From NCBI RefSeq assembly GCF_001184025.1, contig NZ_BBYG01000009.1, forward strand, positions 495,682-559,681: DNA of 64,000 bases, in the 5' to 3' direction. Shown piece by piece: positions 27,377 through 35,557 of the stretch (position 1 is its first letter; every line of letters begins with the position of its first letter). The notes under the pieces are model-generated. The model worked only from the letters and a program-made list of their open reading frames with translations, was not told the origin of the DNA and ran no database searches. Both the position numbers and the translations under genes were made by a program. This stretch comes from Streptomyces maremycinicus (lineage in GTDB: Bacteria > Actinomycetota > Actinomycetes > Streptomycetales > Streptomycetaceae).

Positions 27377-30300
27377 TCAGGTCGGCTGTGGCTCGAAGTC
27401 CCAGACCGGGCGCCCGCGGGAGCGGGCCAGACCCGTGTCGGGGTGCTGCGGGCCGAGGGTGGCGGAGAGCTCGGCCAGCGCGTCCGTCTCCGTCTTGTCC
27501 GCCTCGGCCCGCAGCCCGATCGCCCGGAGGTCGGCGGCCAGCGCGATCCGGGCGGCGAGGGTCAGCGGGTGGCTGCCGCCGAGGCGCGCGGACGCCCCGC
27601 GCACCGTGTCCCGGCCGAGCGCCGCCGCGGCGGCGTGGTCGCCGACCGAACTGAGCAGCGCCGTGGTGTTCACCGCGCAACCGAGCGCCCAGGGGTGGTT
27701 CTGCCGCACGGCCCGGGTCATCACCCTCAGCGACTCCTGGGAGGCCGCCAGGGCCTGCTCGCGTTCACCGACCCGGTGCAGGACCAGGGCGTGGTTGGCC
27801 CTCGCTCCCGCGGTGTACGGGTGTGCGTCGGTCAGTGACGCCGCGTAGCGGGAAAGGACGCTCTCGCTCAGCTCCCGCGCCCGGTCGACGTCGCCGTGCT
27901 CGCGGACGAAGCAGCTCTGGGCGGAGGCGAAGACCAGGGTCAGCGGGTGGGCCTCGCCCAGTACCCGCTCACCGCGTTCCAGCACCCCGGCGAGGATCCG
28001 GCCCGCCTCCTGCCGGTCCCCTCCGCGGTACCGGCACAGGGCTAGGTTGTACTCGGCCTGGAGTGTCTGGGGGTTGGTCTCGCCCATCACGATGCGGCTC
28101 TCCCGCACGTTCCGCGCCTGGATCGACCCGGCCTCGGTGTAGCGACCCAGCAGGCGCAGGCCGACGGCGCAGGAGAGCTCCGAATACAGGGTCCAGGGGT
28201 GCCGGGTCCGCAGCAGGTCGCGCCGCGCCTCCAGGGTGCGCCGGTCGACGTCCAGGGCTTCCGCGTACCGGCCCAGCAGGCGCAGGGACACCGCCAGGTT
28301 GTTCTGCGCGTTGAGGGTCCTGGTGTCCCGGTCCCCGACGAGTTCGCGACAGGTGTCCAGGACCTGCCCCGACAGTTCCATGGCCTCGTCGTAGGCGGCC
28401 AGTCCCCGCAGGTCCGCGGCCAGGCCGCCGAGAGCCCGCAGGAAGTCGAGGTCCCGCTCGCCGCGCTGTTCCCGCAGGTGCGCGACGGCCACCCGCTCGA
28501 TCTCGGCCGTGCGCCGGTACTCCCCGGCCGCGCGCAGCAGGTTGGCGTAGTGGTACGTCAGCTCCCACAGCCGCGGATGGTTCTCGCCGAGCAGGGCGCG
28601 CCAGGCGTTCAGGGCACGTTCGCCGAGCTTGATGCCGGACGCGTACTCCCCCGAGAAGTACATGTAGCGCAGGCAGTTGAAGACCAGTCGCTGGACGTCG
28701 GGGTCCTCGGTCCTGAGGACGTCCGCGTACTTCAGGTGGGGGACGATCTCGGCGTATCCGGGCCACAGGTCGGGATCGGTGGGCAGGCACGGGTCGGCCG
28801 CCGCCAGGGCGGACCGCACCACCTCCCGGTACTGCCGGCGTACGTCGGCCGGCATGCCCCGGTGGACGATCTGATGGACCATGCGGTGCAGGTAGAGGGT
28901 CTCTCCCGACGCGTCGGCGTCGTACGCCTCGATACGGATCACGGAGTACCGGCGCAGCTGGTTGATCGCCTTGTTCCACAGCAGCGGGTCGGTCAGGAGG
29001 CGTTCCACGGCGTCGGGAAGGCCGTCGCCCGGCATCTCCCGCAGCAGGTGGACGGGGATGAACCCGGGGGCGAAGAAGGTGCACAGGCGCAGCAGGGCCA
29101 CGGATTCGGGAAGGCTCTGGCGCAGTCGCTCCAGCAGGATCGACCAGGCCGTCTGGAAGGCCACCGGGAAGTCCGCCGACACCTTGATCACGGCGCTGTC
29201 CAGCCCCACCTCGAGCAGAGCGATGTACTCCCGTACCGACAGCTCCGAGTCGTTCAGCCAGGCCGCCGTCTGATCGAGCAGCAGCGGCAGATCCTCCAGC
29301 GCGACCGCCAGCTGGTCGGCCTCCGCCGGCGTCAGCCGCGGCGCCCGGCGCCGGATGAACGCCACGGACTCGTCCCGGGCGTAGACCGGAACCTCCAGCA
29401 ACGTGCTGTTGTGCTCGCCCCATGTGAGGTTGCGCGAGGTGATGATCACGTGCCCCGGTCCCGTCGGCACCAGATCCCACACCTCGTCCGGCTCGTCCGC
29501 GCCGTCGAGGACCAGCAGCCACCGGCCGAACGGGTCGCCCCGGCGCAGCGCGTCACGCACGGCGCGCAGCCGCTCCCCGTACTCGTGCCCCGTCAGCAGG
29601 CCCAGCTTCGGCGCCAGCTCCGCCATCGCCCGTCGGCAGGTCACCCGGGTCCCGGCGTTGACCCACCACACGACGTCGTACTCGGAGCCGAACCGGTACA
29701 CGTACTCGGCCGCCAGCTGCGTCTTGCCCGTCCCGGACATGCCGTGGAAGGTCACCACACCCGCGCCGGGGGCCGCGCCCTGGAGCTGGTGGTACGCCTC
29801 GTTGAGCAGCGACTCACGACCGGTGAAGCGCGTGTTGCGACGGGGCACACCACCCCACACCTCCGGCAGCACGGCCGGATAGCGGGCCGCCCGCCCGGTG
29901 CCCCGCGCGGGCTCGGGCAGGGGCTCGCAGGGCAGACCCAGGCGGTTCAGCACTCTGCGTTCGGCCTCCTCCTCGCTCTCCTGGGCCAGTACGGCGGGTG
30001 CGAGGGCCTCCGCGTCCACGGGGAGCGGAGCGGCGGTCACCGAGACCGCGGCGAAGCGGGACGGATCGGGGGCCACGACCTCGCGCAGTGCCACGTCCCA
30101 CTCCTCCCGTGTACGGGAACCCAGGAGGAAGTAGCCCTCGCTGAGGACCAGCAGGACCTGGCCGGGTGCCAGCAGCAGGTCACGCAGCAGCTCCGTCAGC
30201 GGCACGCCCGCCGGGGCGTCCCAGCGCAGGAGTACCACCCGCAGCCCGCGCCGCTCCAGTCGGTCCGCGATCCAGGTCGCCCAGGCCCGGTTGAAGCCGG

Positions 30301-30952
30301 CGTAGTGGAGGGTGAGGGTCTGCCGGTCCGTGGACGCACGGGGCTCGTCCGGCGCGGGGACGGGCACCTGCCCCTGCACCGGTACCGGCACCGGTACCGG
30401 CACCGACGGGCGGGCGCGGGACGGTCCGGCGTTCCGCGGCCGCCCGTCGGCCGGTTCCCCGCGTCCGTGCTCCCGGCCGGTCCGCTCGGCCGGTGGTTCC
30501 GTCAGCCGTCGCACGGGCCCCGTCGTCCACACCTCGGGAGCGTGCGGCGGCCGGACCTGCCGTCCGGCCAGGATCCGCGACCGCAGTTCCGCCTTCCGTA
30601 CGGGCACGCCCCACTGGTTGCTGATGGTCAGCCACAGCGAGGCCGTTCCCGCCTGTTCGCCCGCGAGGACCTGGAAGCAGGCGGGCCCGTAGGTCCCGCC
30701 GAAGCGGTGCAGGACGACGCTCGGCTCGTCGAGGGCGGAGCAGACGAAGAACGGAGCCCCCTCCAGGGCGACGGAGAAGGTGAACTCCTCGGCGTGGTAC
30801 GGCCAGTCGCCGGGTGCGCCGTCCGATGAGGGCAGGGGTCCGTGCAGATCCACGGTGACGAGATACGCGCATCCGGTCTCGCACGTGCGGGGCCAGGCCA
30901 CGACGGGGTCGACCCGAAGCGGCCGTTCCCGGTGGTCCTCGACGCCGCTCAC
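27377..30952 (-). CDS. TIR-like / NB-ARC / TPR protein of the Fxs system, copy 1, with extra N-terminal domain
   Basis: A 1191-residue STAND-type NTPase matching the FxSxx-COOH system tetratricopeptide repeat family. Order: an unassigned beta-rich domain (about 15-130), Pro/Val linker, TIR-like domain (about 211-305) with SEGYFLLGSRTREEWDVAL resembling the TIR Ser...Trp...Glu region, NB-ARC ATPase with P-loop GMSGTGKT (404-411) and Walker B-like WLLVLDGADEPDE, then about ten TPR-like repeats. The C-terminus ends VWDFEPQPT. Start GTG 30952 overlaps the CHAT gene stop by 4 bp. By analogy with NLR proteins it could be a sensor whose TIR acts on NAD or nucleotides on activation; inference only. 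Confidence 0.85.
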   Translation of the reverse strand: MSGVEDHRERPLRVDPVVAWPRTCETGCAYLVTVDLHGPLPSSDGAPGDWPYHAEEFTFSVALEGAPFFVCSALDEPSVVLHRFGGTYGPACFQVLAGEQAGTASLWLTISNQWGVPVRKAELRSRILAGRQVRPPHAPEVWTTGPVRRLTEPPAERTGREHGRGEPADGRPRNAGPSRARPSVPVPVPVPVQGQVPVPAPDEPRASTDRQTLTLHYAGFNRAWATWIADRLERRGLRVVLLRWDAPAGVPLTELLRDLLLAPGQVLLVLSEGYFLLGSRTREEWDVALREVVAPDPSRFAAVSVTAAPLPVDAEALAPAVLAQESEEEAERRVLNRLGLPCEPLPEPARGTGRAARYPAVLPEVWGGVPRRNTRFTGRESLLNEAYHQLQGAAPGAGVVTFHGMSGTGKTQLAAEYVYRFGSEYDVVWWVNAGTRVTCRRAMAELAPKLGLLTGHEYGERLRAVRDALRRGDPFGRWLLVLDGADEPDEVWDLVPTGPGHVIITSRNLTWGEHNSTLLEVPVYARDESVAFIRRRAPRLTPAEADQLAVALEDLPLLLDQTAAWLNDSELSVREYIALLEVGLDSAVIKVSADFPVAFQTAWSILLERLRQSLPESVALLRLCTFFAPGFIPVHLLREMPGDGLPDAVERLLTDPLLWNKAINQLRRYSVIRIEAYDADASGETLYLHRMVHQIVHRGMPADVRRQYREVVRSALAAADPCLPTDPDLWPGYAEIVPHLKYADVLRTEDPDVQRLVFNCLRYMYFSGEYASGIKLGERALNAWRALLGENHPRLWELTYHYANLLRAAGEYRRTAEIERVAVAHLREQRGERDLDFLRALGGLAADLRGLAAYDEAMELSGQVLDTCRELVGDRDTRTLNAQNNLAVSLRLLGRYAEALDVDRRTLEARRDLLRTRHPWTLYSELSCAVGLRLLGRYTEAGSIQARNVRESRIVMGETNPQTLQAEYNLALCRYRGGDRQEAGRILAGVLERGERVLGEAHPLTLVFASAQSCFVREHGDVDRARELSESVLSRYAASLTDAHPYTAGARANHALVLHRVGEREQALAASQESLRVMTRAVRQNHPWALGCAVNTTALLSSVGDHAAAAALGRDTVRGASARLGGSHPLTLAARIALAADLRAIGLRAEADKTETDALAELSATLGPQHPDTGLARSRGRPVWDFEPQPT

Positions 30953-32259
30953 CAGCCCTCCCCTCCCCCGGCGGCCCGGACGTCCCCCGCGGAGAGGCGC
31001 AAGGTCGTGTCCGGATGCCCGTAGAAATGGAACATGAAGGTGTACAGGAGCCGCAGCACGCGTTTCTGACCGATCCTGTCGATCCGCCCGCCGTCGTTGC
31101 GGACGCTCGGGATGTCCGCCAGGGAGCCGAAGTCCTCGACCGCGTGAGCCCGGAAGTCGCGCAGGGTGCGGGTGACCGGATGGTGCGGACGGGCCGCCAT
31201 CTCGTGCATCAACTGCTTCACGAGAGTCCGGGCTTCGAGGTCCCCGACCTTTCCCGCGGTGACGATGCAGCCCCCCGCCCCTTTGCGCAGGAACAGCTCG
31301 GCGAATCCACGCAGTGCCTCCTCGCCCTGGGCGCTGTTGTCGACGAAGCGGCCGGAGTGACAGGCGTTGAGGCAGACCAGCGAGCGGTCCCTGCGCAGGA
31401 CGCGCATCGTCTCGCCGTCGAACTCGGCCCAGGTGCGGTCGCCCAGCGTGAGGTGCGTGACGGACGCGCCGTAGCCGCCGTGGCAACCGAGGTAGACCAG
31501 GCCCGTCCGGTCCACCTGGGTGTCGAGGGCCTGGAGGAACGGTGTCATCTCCAGGTGCAGTTGGTGGGCGTACGGGGCGAAGACGGTGCCGTCGTCGGCC
31601 ATGTCCTTGTGCAGGTAGCCGAGGACCCGGCCGTGGAAGTCGCCGACCCGGTGCGGCAGGCCGAGGCCGGTGTCGCGCACGGTCGTCCAGCGGACCATGA
31701 CGACGAGGGCGCCCAGCAGTCCCGCCGGCAGTCGGTTCTCGGTGTCCGCGGGCAGCCACAGCAGTTCCCACGGCAGTTCGTATCCGGTGTCGTCGCAGAC
31801 GATCAGGCGCAGTCCGTCACCGTGGCGGGCGCGGATCAGGTTGATCCAACGCACCAGTTCGGGCTGGTTGCCCGACCACAGTCTGATGGCGCGCAGTACC
31901 TCCGAAGGGTAGGCACCGCCCTCCTGGCGCAGGTTGGCGAGGCTGACGGCCGGTGCCGCGCGCCGGGTGGGGCCGGCGGGGCAGGACACCTTGAGGTCGC
32001 CGCACCACCCGAGCAACCGGTAGCCGGCTCCGCCGTCGGCGCCCAGGGCTCGCTGCACGTGCAGTACGGCGAGCCCCTCCTCCAGTCGGCTGCCGAGCCG
32101 GGCGTCGTTCCCGCCCAGGCCGGCCGGGGGACCGGAGGGGCCGCCGGACGGGGGCACGTCCCTCGTCCTGCGCCGCGTCACGGCGGCGATCCGGGGCACC
32201 TTGGACAGCAGGGCCGGTACCTGCTGCCACGGAGGGCGCGGTTGCTGCTCACCGCTCAT
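30949..32259 (-). CDS. CHAT-domain (caspase-like) protease
   Basis: A 436-residue protein with a C-terminal CHAT caspase-fold domain. The catalytic pair is visible as His260 in VYLGCHGG and Cys300 in CLNACHSGRF. The region GYELPWELLWLPAD is the conserved CHAT substrate-pocket strand. The N-terminal about 110 residues are unassigned. Start ATG 32259 overlaps the 3' end of the vWA/ChlD-like gene by 11 bp, and its stop overlaps the next TIR/NB-ARC/TPR start by 4 bp. CHAT proteases are recurrent effectors of NTP-dependent conflict systems, and its position after an AAA-vWA pair fits that. Confidence 0.85.
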   Translation of the reverse strand: MSGEQQPRPPWQQVPALLSKVPRIAAVTRRRTRDVPPSGGPSGPPAGLGGNDARLGSRLEEGLAVLHVQRALGADGGAGYRLLGWCGDLKVSCPAGPTRRAAPAVSLANLRQEGGAYPSEVLRAIRLWSGNQPELVRWINLIRARHGDGLRLIVCDDTGYELPWELLWLPADTENRLPAGLLGALVVMVRWTTVRDTGLGLPHRVGDFHGRVLGYLHKDMADDGTVFAPYAHQLHLEMTPFLQALDTQVDRTGLVYLGCHGGYGASVTHLTLGDRTWAEFDGETMRVLRRDRSLVCLNACHSGRFVDNSAQGEEALRGFAELFLRKGAGGCIVTAGKVGDLEARTLVKQLMHEMAARPHHPVTRTLRDFRAHAVEDFGSLADIPSVRNDGGRIDRIGQKRVLRLLYTFMFHFYGHPDTTLRLSAGDVRAAGGGEGW

Positions 32260-34117
32260 CCGGCACCCCCGACTCGTGCGTCCTGGGGGCCGGGCGTCCC
32301 GCGACGACCGTGGCGCCCAGCGCGTCGGCCAGCCGGAAGGGCAGGCTGCCGTAGGGCTCCCGGGCCGGGTCCACGACGGCCGCCCGTACCCTCGTCCTGT
32401 CCATGGCACCGATCCGCGCGGCGGCCTTCAGGGCATCCTCGACGCCCGCCGCGCCCACGTGTCCGGCTGGCCGGCCGCCCCGACCGGCCGTGAGCGGCAC
32501 GTTTCCCCGGCCGTCGGTGACGACGACCAGCCAGGCCTCGGCCAGGGCGCTGCCGTGCTGCTGGAAGGCGGCGCGCAGGATCCGGGCCGCCTCCTGGATG
32601 CCGTGGGCGAGAGGGGTCGCCCGGCCGGCGGGGCGGTACAGCGCGGCGAGGACCCGTGGATCGAGCACATTGCGCGCGGCGAAGGAGTCCGCCTTCAGTT
32701 CGTGTGTCGCGTCGGCGCCCCCGACCTCGATCACCTGCACGGCTGCCCGCCCGGTGTAGGCCCACTGCAAGAACGGGGTGAGCGCCTCCGCCCAGTCCCA
32801 CGCGTCGTCGCGGCACGTGTGGTCCAGCAGCAGCACCAGCAGGCGTTCGGAGGCCCCGGCACGCAGGTGGCTGCGCAGGTCGACGGGCGCGATGGTGAAC
32901 CGGTCCGTCCGCCGCACGCGCTGGTGGACGGCCGCTTCCCGCACGGTGGCCACGTAGGCGAGGTCGCGCAGGTCCTTGGCCCTGCGGCTGCCGACCACCG
33001 CGCCGCGGGTCGCGGCCGGTCCCATGGTGCGCTGCCAGAGGTTGCGCAGCGGGGCGAAGTCGCGCGGCACGCTCACCTCGTCCTCCGGGAACGGGGTGCC
33101 GTGGACGGCCGCGGGACCGGACCCGACCTCCTCCTCCGGCTCGGGCCCCCGCAGCGGACGGCCCTGACCTGCGGGGCGTTCCGTCGCTCCGCGGTCGACA
33201 CGGGACCCGTCGTGCGGAGCTTCGCTCCGGTCGTCGGCGCCCGACGGACCGGGGGAGTCGGGGGGCTCCCGCTCCGGGTCCGTACCGTCCGGTGTGCCGG
33301 CGACGGGCAGTCCGATGAGCCGGGCCGCCGCGTCGGCGTGCCGTTCCTCCGCCGCGCCGTCCCCGTCCAGGGAGGCCAGCGTGCGGGCGAGGCGGGCCAG
33401 CGCGAGTTCCCTGCGGACCCCGGTGTCGGGACCCAGCAGAGCCCTCACCCGGGTGAGGGCGCCGTCGGTGACGGACGCCTGGGCGATGTGCCCGGCGCCG
33501 GCCCCGCTCACGGAGGGCAGCAGGGTCAGGAGCCGCTGAGGCCGGGAACCTCTCAACTCGGCCATGGACACCCGCAGGGCGAACCGGTCCAGCAGGTGCG
33601 GGCTGAGCCGCCCGGCGTCGGCCGAACGGCAGACGGCGAGCCAGCGCGCCCGGGGGCGGGCGATGTGCCGGAGTCCGGTGTGCTCGACCACCGCGACCTC
33701 GGCGCCCAGGAGTTGGACGGCGGCGCGCATCCCGGCGACGCTCAGCCTGGTCAGGTCGGGGACCACCACCAGTTGCGGCGGTCCTTCGCGGCCGTCCGTC
33801 TCGATCAGCGGGCCGGGATGCGTGCTGACCGAGACGCGACCGCCGGCCTGCCGCAGCCTGGCCCGGGTCCACAGGTCCTCGTCCCGGGTCTGGGCCCCGA
33901 GCATGAGCAGCGGCCCGGCGCCACCGAGCGCTGCCGCGAACAGCAGGGCGACGGAGTCGGTCAGCTGCGGATCCAGATCGAAGAGGAGGACTCCGGCCAG
34001 GGCGGGGTCGGCTGCCGCGCAGGCCAGCAGCCGGGTCAGGCGCAGAACCGGGTCGTCCGGTTCCTGGGCCCCGAAGCCGGCCGCGGGCGGGGCGTCGGGG
34101 GGCGGAGGGATGGCCAT
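32249..34117 (-). CDS. ChlD-like protein: degenerate AAA domain plus C-terminal vWA
   Basis: A 622-residue protein with the layout of magnesium-chelatase subunit D: an N-terminal AAA-like domain without a recognisable Walker A (VLLFDLDPQLTDSVALLFAA, with LSPHLLDRFALRV retained), an acidic Pro/Gly/Glu-rich linker about 285-360, and a C-terminal von Willebrand A domain. The MIDAS DxSxS is altered to DHTCRD (LVLLLDHTCRDDAWDW), so metal binding may be impaired. Start ATG 34117 lies 8 bp after the ChlI-like gene. It probably forms a complex with that ATPase as in the ChlI-ChlD pair. A true chelatase role is unlikely because no chelatase H subunit is present. Confidence 0.8.
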   Translation of the reverse strand: MAIPPPPDAPPAAGFGAQEPDDPVLRLTRLLACAAADPALAGVLLFDLDPQLTDSVALLFAAALGGAGPLLMLGAQTRDEDLWTRARLRQAGGRVSVSTHPGPLIETDGREGPPQLVVVPDLTRLSVAGMRAAVQLLGAEVAVVEHTGLRHIARPRARWLAVCRSADAGRLSPHLLDRFALRVSMAELRGSRPQRLLTLLPSVSGAGAGHIAQASVTDGALTRVRALLGPDTGVRRELALARLARTLASLDGDGAAEERHADAAARLIGLPVAGTPDGTDPEREPPDSPGPSGADDRSEAPHDGSRVDRGATERPAGQGRPLRGPEPEEEVGSGPAAVHGTPFPEDEVSVPRDFAPLRNLWQRTMGPAATRGAVVGSRRAKDLRDLAYVATVREAAVHQRVRRTDRFTIAPVDLRSHLRAGASERLLVLLLDHTCRDDAWDWAEALTPFLQWAYTGRAAVQVIEVGGADATHELKADSFAARNVLDPRVLAALYRPAGRATPLAHGIQEAARILRAAFQQHGSALAEAWLVVVTDGRGNVPLTAGRGGRPAGHVGAAGVEDALKAAARIGAMDRTRVRAAVVDPAREPYGSLPFRLADALGATVVAGRPAPRTHESGVPDER

Positions 34118-34125
34118 GGACGGAC

Positions 34126-35058
34126 TCAGACCTCTTCGAAGAGGTCCTTGACACGGTCCTCGTCCTCGACGCCCCACTCGAACGTGCTCTCCGGCCGCCG
34201 GTGCCGCAGCGCCATGGGGAGCACCCGCTGAAGGTGCCGTGGCTCCACCACGTCCGCGCCTTCGCGGGCGGCCAGCGCGCGGGCAGCGAGGGTGGCCACG
34301 ATCTCGCCCCGCTGCCCCACGCTCTCCAGCCTCTCGGCGGCCTGGGCGCAGAGCCGTACGACCGTGTCGGGTACCGGGATGTGCCGGACCCGGAGCCGGG
34401 CCTGCGCCAGCCGCTCCCGGATGGCGGCGTCGTCCCGCGCCGCGGCGGCCAGCCAGTCGGAGCCGGTCTTGCCCAGCTCCTCCTCGAAGTCGAGCACCGT
34501 GCGGATCAGCCGGTGGCGTGCGTCCACGTCCAGACGCTCGGCGGTGACCATCAGACCGAACCGGTCGAGCAACTGCGGTCGCAGGCCTCCCTCTTCGGGG
34601 TTCATGGTGCCGACGAGACCGAACGCGATGTGCTTGGCGGTGGCGAGGCCCTCGCGTTGCACGGACAGCACACCGGTGGAGACGACATCGAGGATGACGT
34701 TGATGAGGTGGTCCTCGAGGAGGTTGACCTCGTCGATGTAGAGCATCCCGCTGATGGCCGCGTCCTCCAGGAGCCCCTGCTGGGGGCGTGCCTCGCCCCG
34801 GATGAGCGCGTCGATCTCCCAGCCGCCGAGGACGCGGTCGTCGGTGGCGTTGATGGGGAGGGTGACGGGCAGTTCGCTTTGGGCCATGAGGGCGAAGGCC
34901 CGTACGAGAGTGGACTTGGCGGTGCCGCGGGAACCGGCCATCAGGACACCGCCGATGCGGGGCACGAGGTGGTTGAGTTCCAGTGCGAGCTTGAGCTCGT
35001 CCTGCCCCACCACGCGTGAGTAGGGCAGGATGTGCACGCCGCTCGCGGCGTGGCTCAC
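34126..35058 (-). CDS. ChlI/MoxR-type AAA+ ATPase
   Basis: A 310-residue AAA+ ATPase of the magnesium-chelatase I clade: Walker A GSRGTAKST (42-50), Walker B LYIDEVNLLEDH followed by the clade-typical LSVQREG insert, sensor 1 TMNPEEGGLRPQLLDRF, and the helical lid with AARALAAREGADVVEPRHL. Start GTG 35058 overlaps the Trypco1-like gene stop by 4 bp, and the ChlD-like gene follows 8 bp later. AAA-vWA pairs of this kind act as remodelling machines; here the neighbours suggest they control a CHAT protease and a TIR/NB-ARC/TPR protein. Confidence 0.9.
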   Translation of the reverse strand: MSHAASGVHILPYSRVVGQDELKLALELNHLVPRIGGVLMAGSRGTAKSTLVRAFALMAQSELPVTLPINATDDRVLGGWEIDALIRGEARPQQGLLEDAAISGMLYIDEVNLLEDHLINVILDVVSTGVLSVQREGLATAKHIAFGLVGTMNPEEGGLRPQLLDRFGLMVTAERLDVDARHRLIRTVLDFEEELGKTGSDWLAAAARDDAAIRERLAQARLRVRHIPVPDTVVRLCAQAAERLESVGQRGEIVATLAARALAAREGADVVEPRHLQRVLPMALRHRRPESTFEWGVEDEDRVKDLFEEV

Positions 35059-35444
35059 CGCGCCGTCCCCGGTCCGGCGCCGTCGGACCCGGTGCGTCCT
35101 GGCTGCCAGCGGAACGTGAACTGGAGCTGGGCCTCCGCCCCGCTCTTGACCACGGTCGCCAGCCCGGCGTCCATCCTGATGGAGAGCTGCAACTCGATCT
35201 CGTCGGGCCGCTCGCTCTCCGGGAGTTCCCCGAACCGCCGCACCGCCTGCACGGCGCAGCGGCGGGCGAGGTCCAGACCGTCGGCGTAGACGGCGCGGGC
35301 GACGCGGACGACTCGCCCGGACGGCCCGTCGCGGGTCTCCTCGTCGCCGTACACCTGGTCCAGGCCGTCGTCCGCGTCCGTTCCGACCTCGACCGGGATG
35401 GGCCCGTCCGCGTCCCCCGCGACGGGCCCGACTAAGATCGCCAC
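35055..35444 (-). CDS. Trypco1-like (CU044_2847-type) small protein, copy 1
   Basis: A 129-residue protein of the trypsin-co-occurring type (Trypco1, also called the CU044_2847 family). It shows the family ending pattern ERPDEIELQLSIRMDAGLA then GAEAQLQFTFRW, preceded by a helix with regularly spaced Ala/Leu. Start GTG 35444 has GGGGGG just upstream. It heads the second AAA-vWA module and overlaps the ChlI-like ATPase gene by 4 bp. Its role in conflict systems is unknown; an adaptor between substrate recognition and the protease is a reasonable inference. Confidence 0.78.
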   Translation of the reverse strand: MAILVGPVAGDADGPIPVEVGTDADDGLDQVYGDEETRDGPSGRVVRVARAVYADGLDLARRCAVQAVRRFGELPESERPDEIELQLSIRMDAGLATVVKSGAEAQLQFTFRWQPGRTGSDGAGPGTAR

Positions 35445-35530
35445 ACGTCCCCCCGGTTCAACTCACCTGTGTTTCGGGCAGGTTGACAGACCCGGTACTT
35501 TCCCCGGTGCGCCGGGATTATGCGCGCCGT

Positions 35531-35555
35531 TGCGGCTCGCTCGGCGCGAGCCGCA
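35531..35555. terminator. Hairpin between TIR/NB-ARC/TPR copy 2 and the second module
   Basis: Perfect 10-bp stem TGCGGCTCGC / GCGAGCCGCA with a 5-nt loop, located 3 bp beyond the stop codon of the minus-strand gene. There is no T-run on the minus strand, so this may be a Streptomyces-type factorless weak terminator or an mRNA-stabilising hairpin. It could split the 13-gene cluster into two transcription units. Confidence 0.6.
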
Positions 35556-35557
35556 CG

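Noticed and set aside
30952..31771. N-terminal extension of the first TIR/NB-ARC/TPR protein into the CHAT gene
   Set aside because: The upstream frame is antisense-free but overlaps the CHAT coding sequence in another frame. The GTG at 30952 gives the normal GTGA coupling.
32249..35058. True magnesium or cobalt chelatase (ChlI/ChlD)
   Set aside because: There is no H subunit or tetrapyrrole gene nearby, the vWA MIDAS is degenerate, and the flanking CHAT, TIR and Trypco1 genes point to a conflict-type system.
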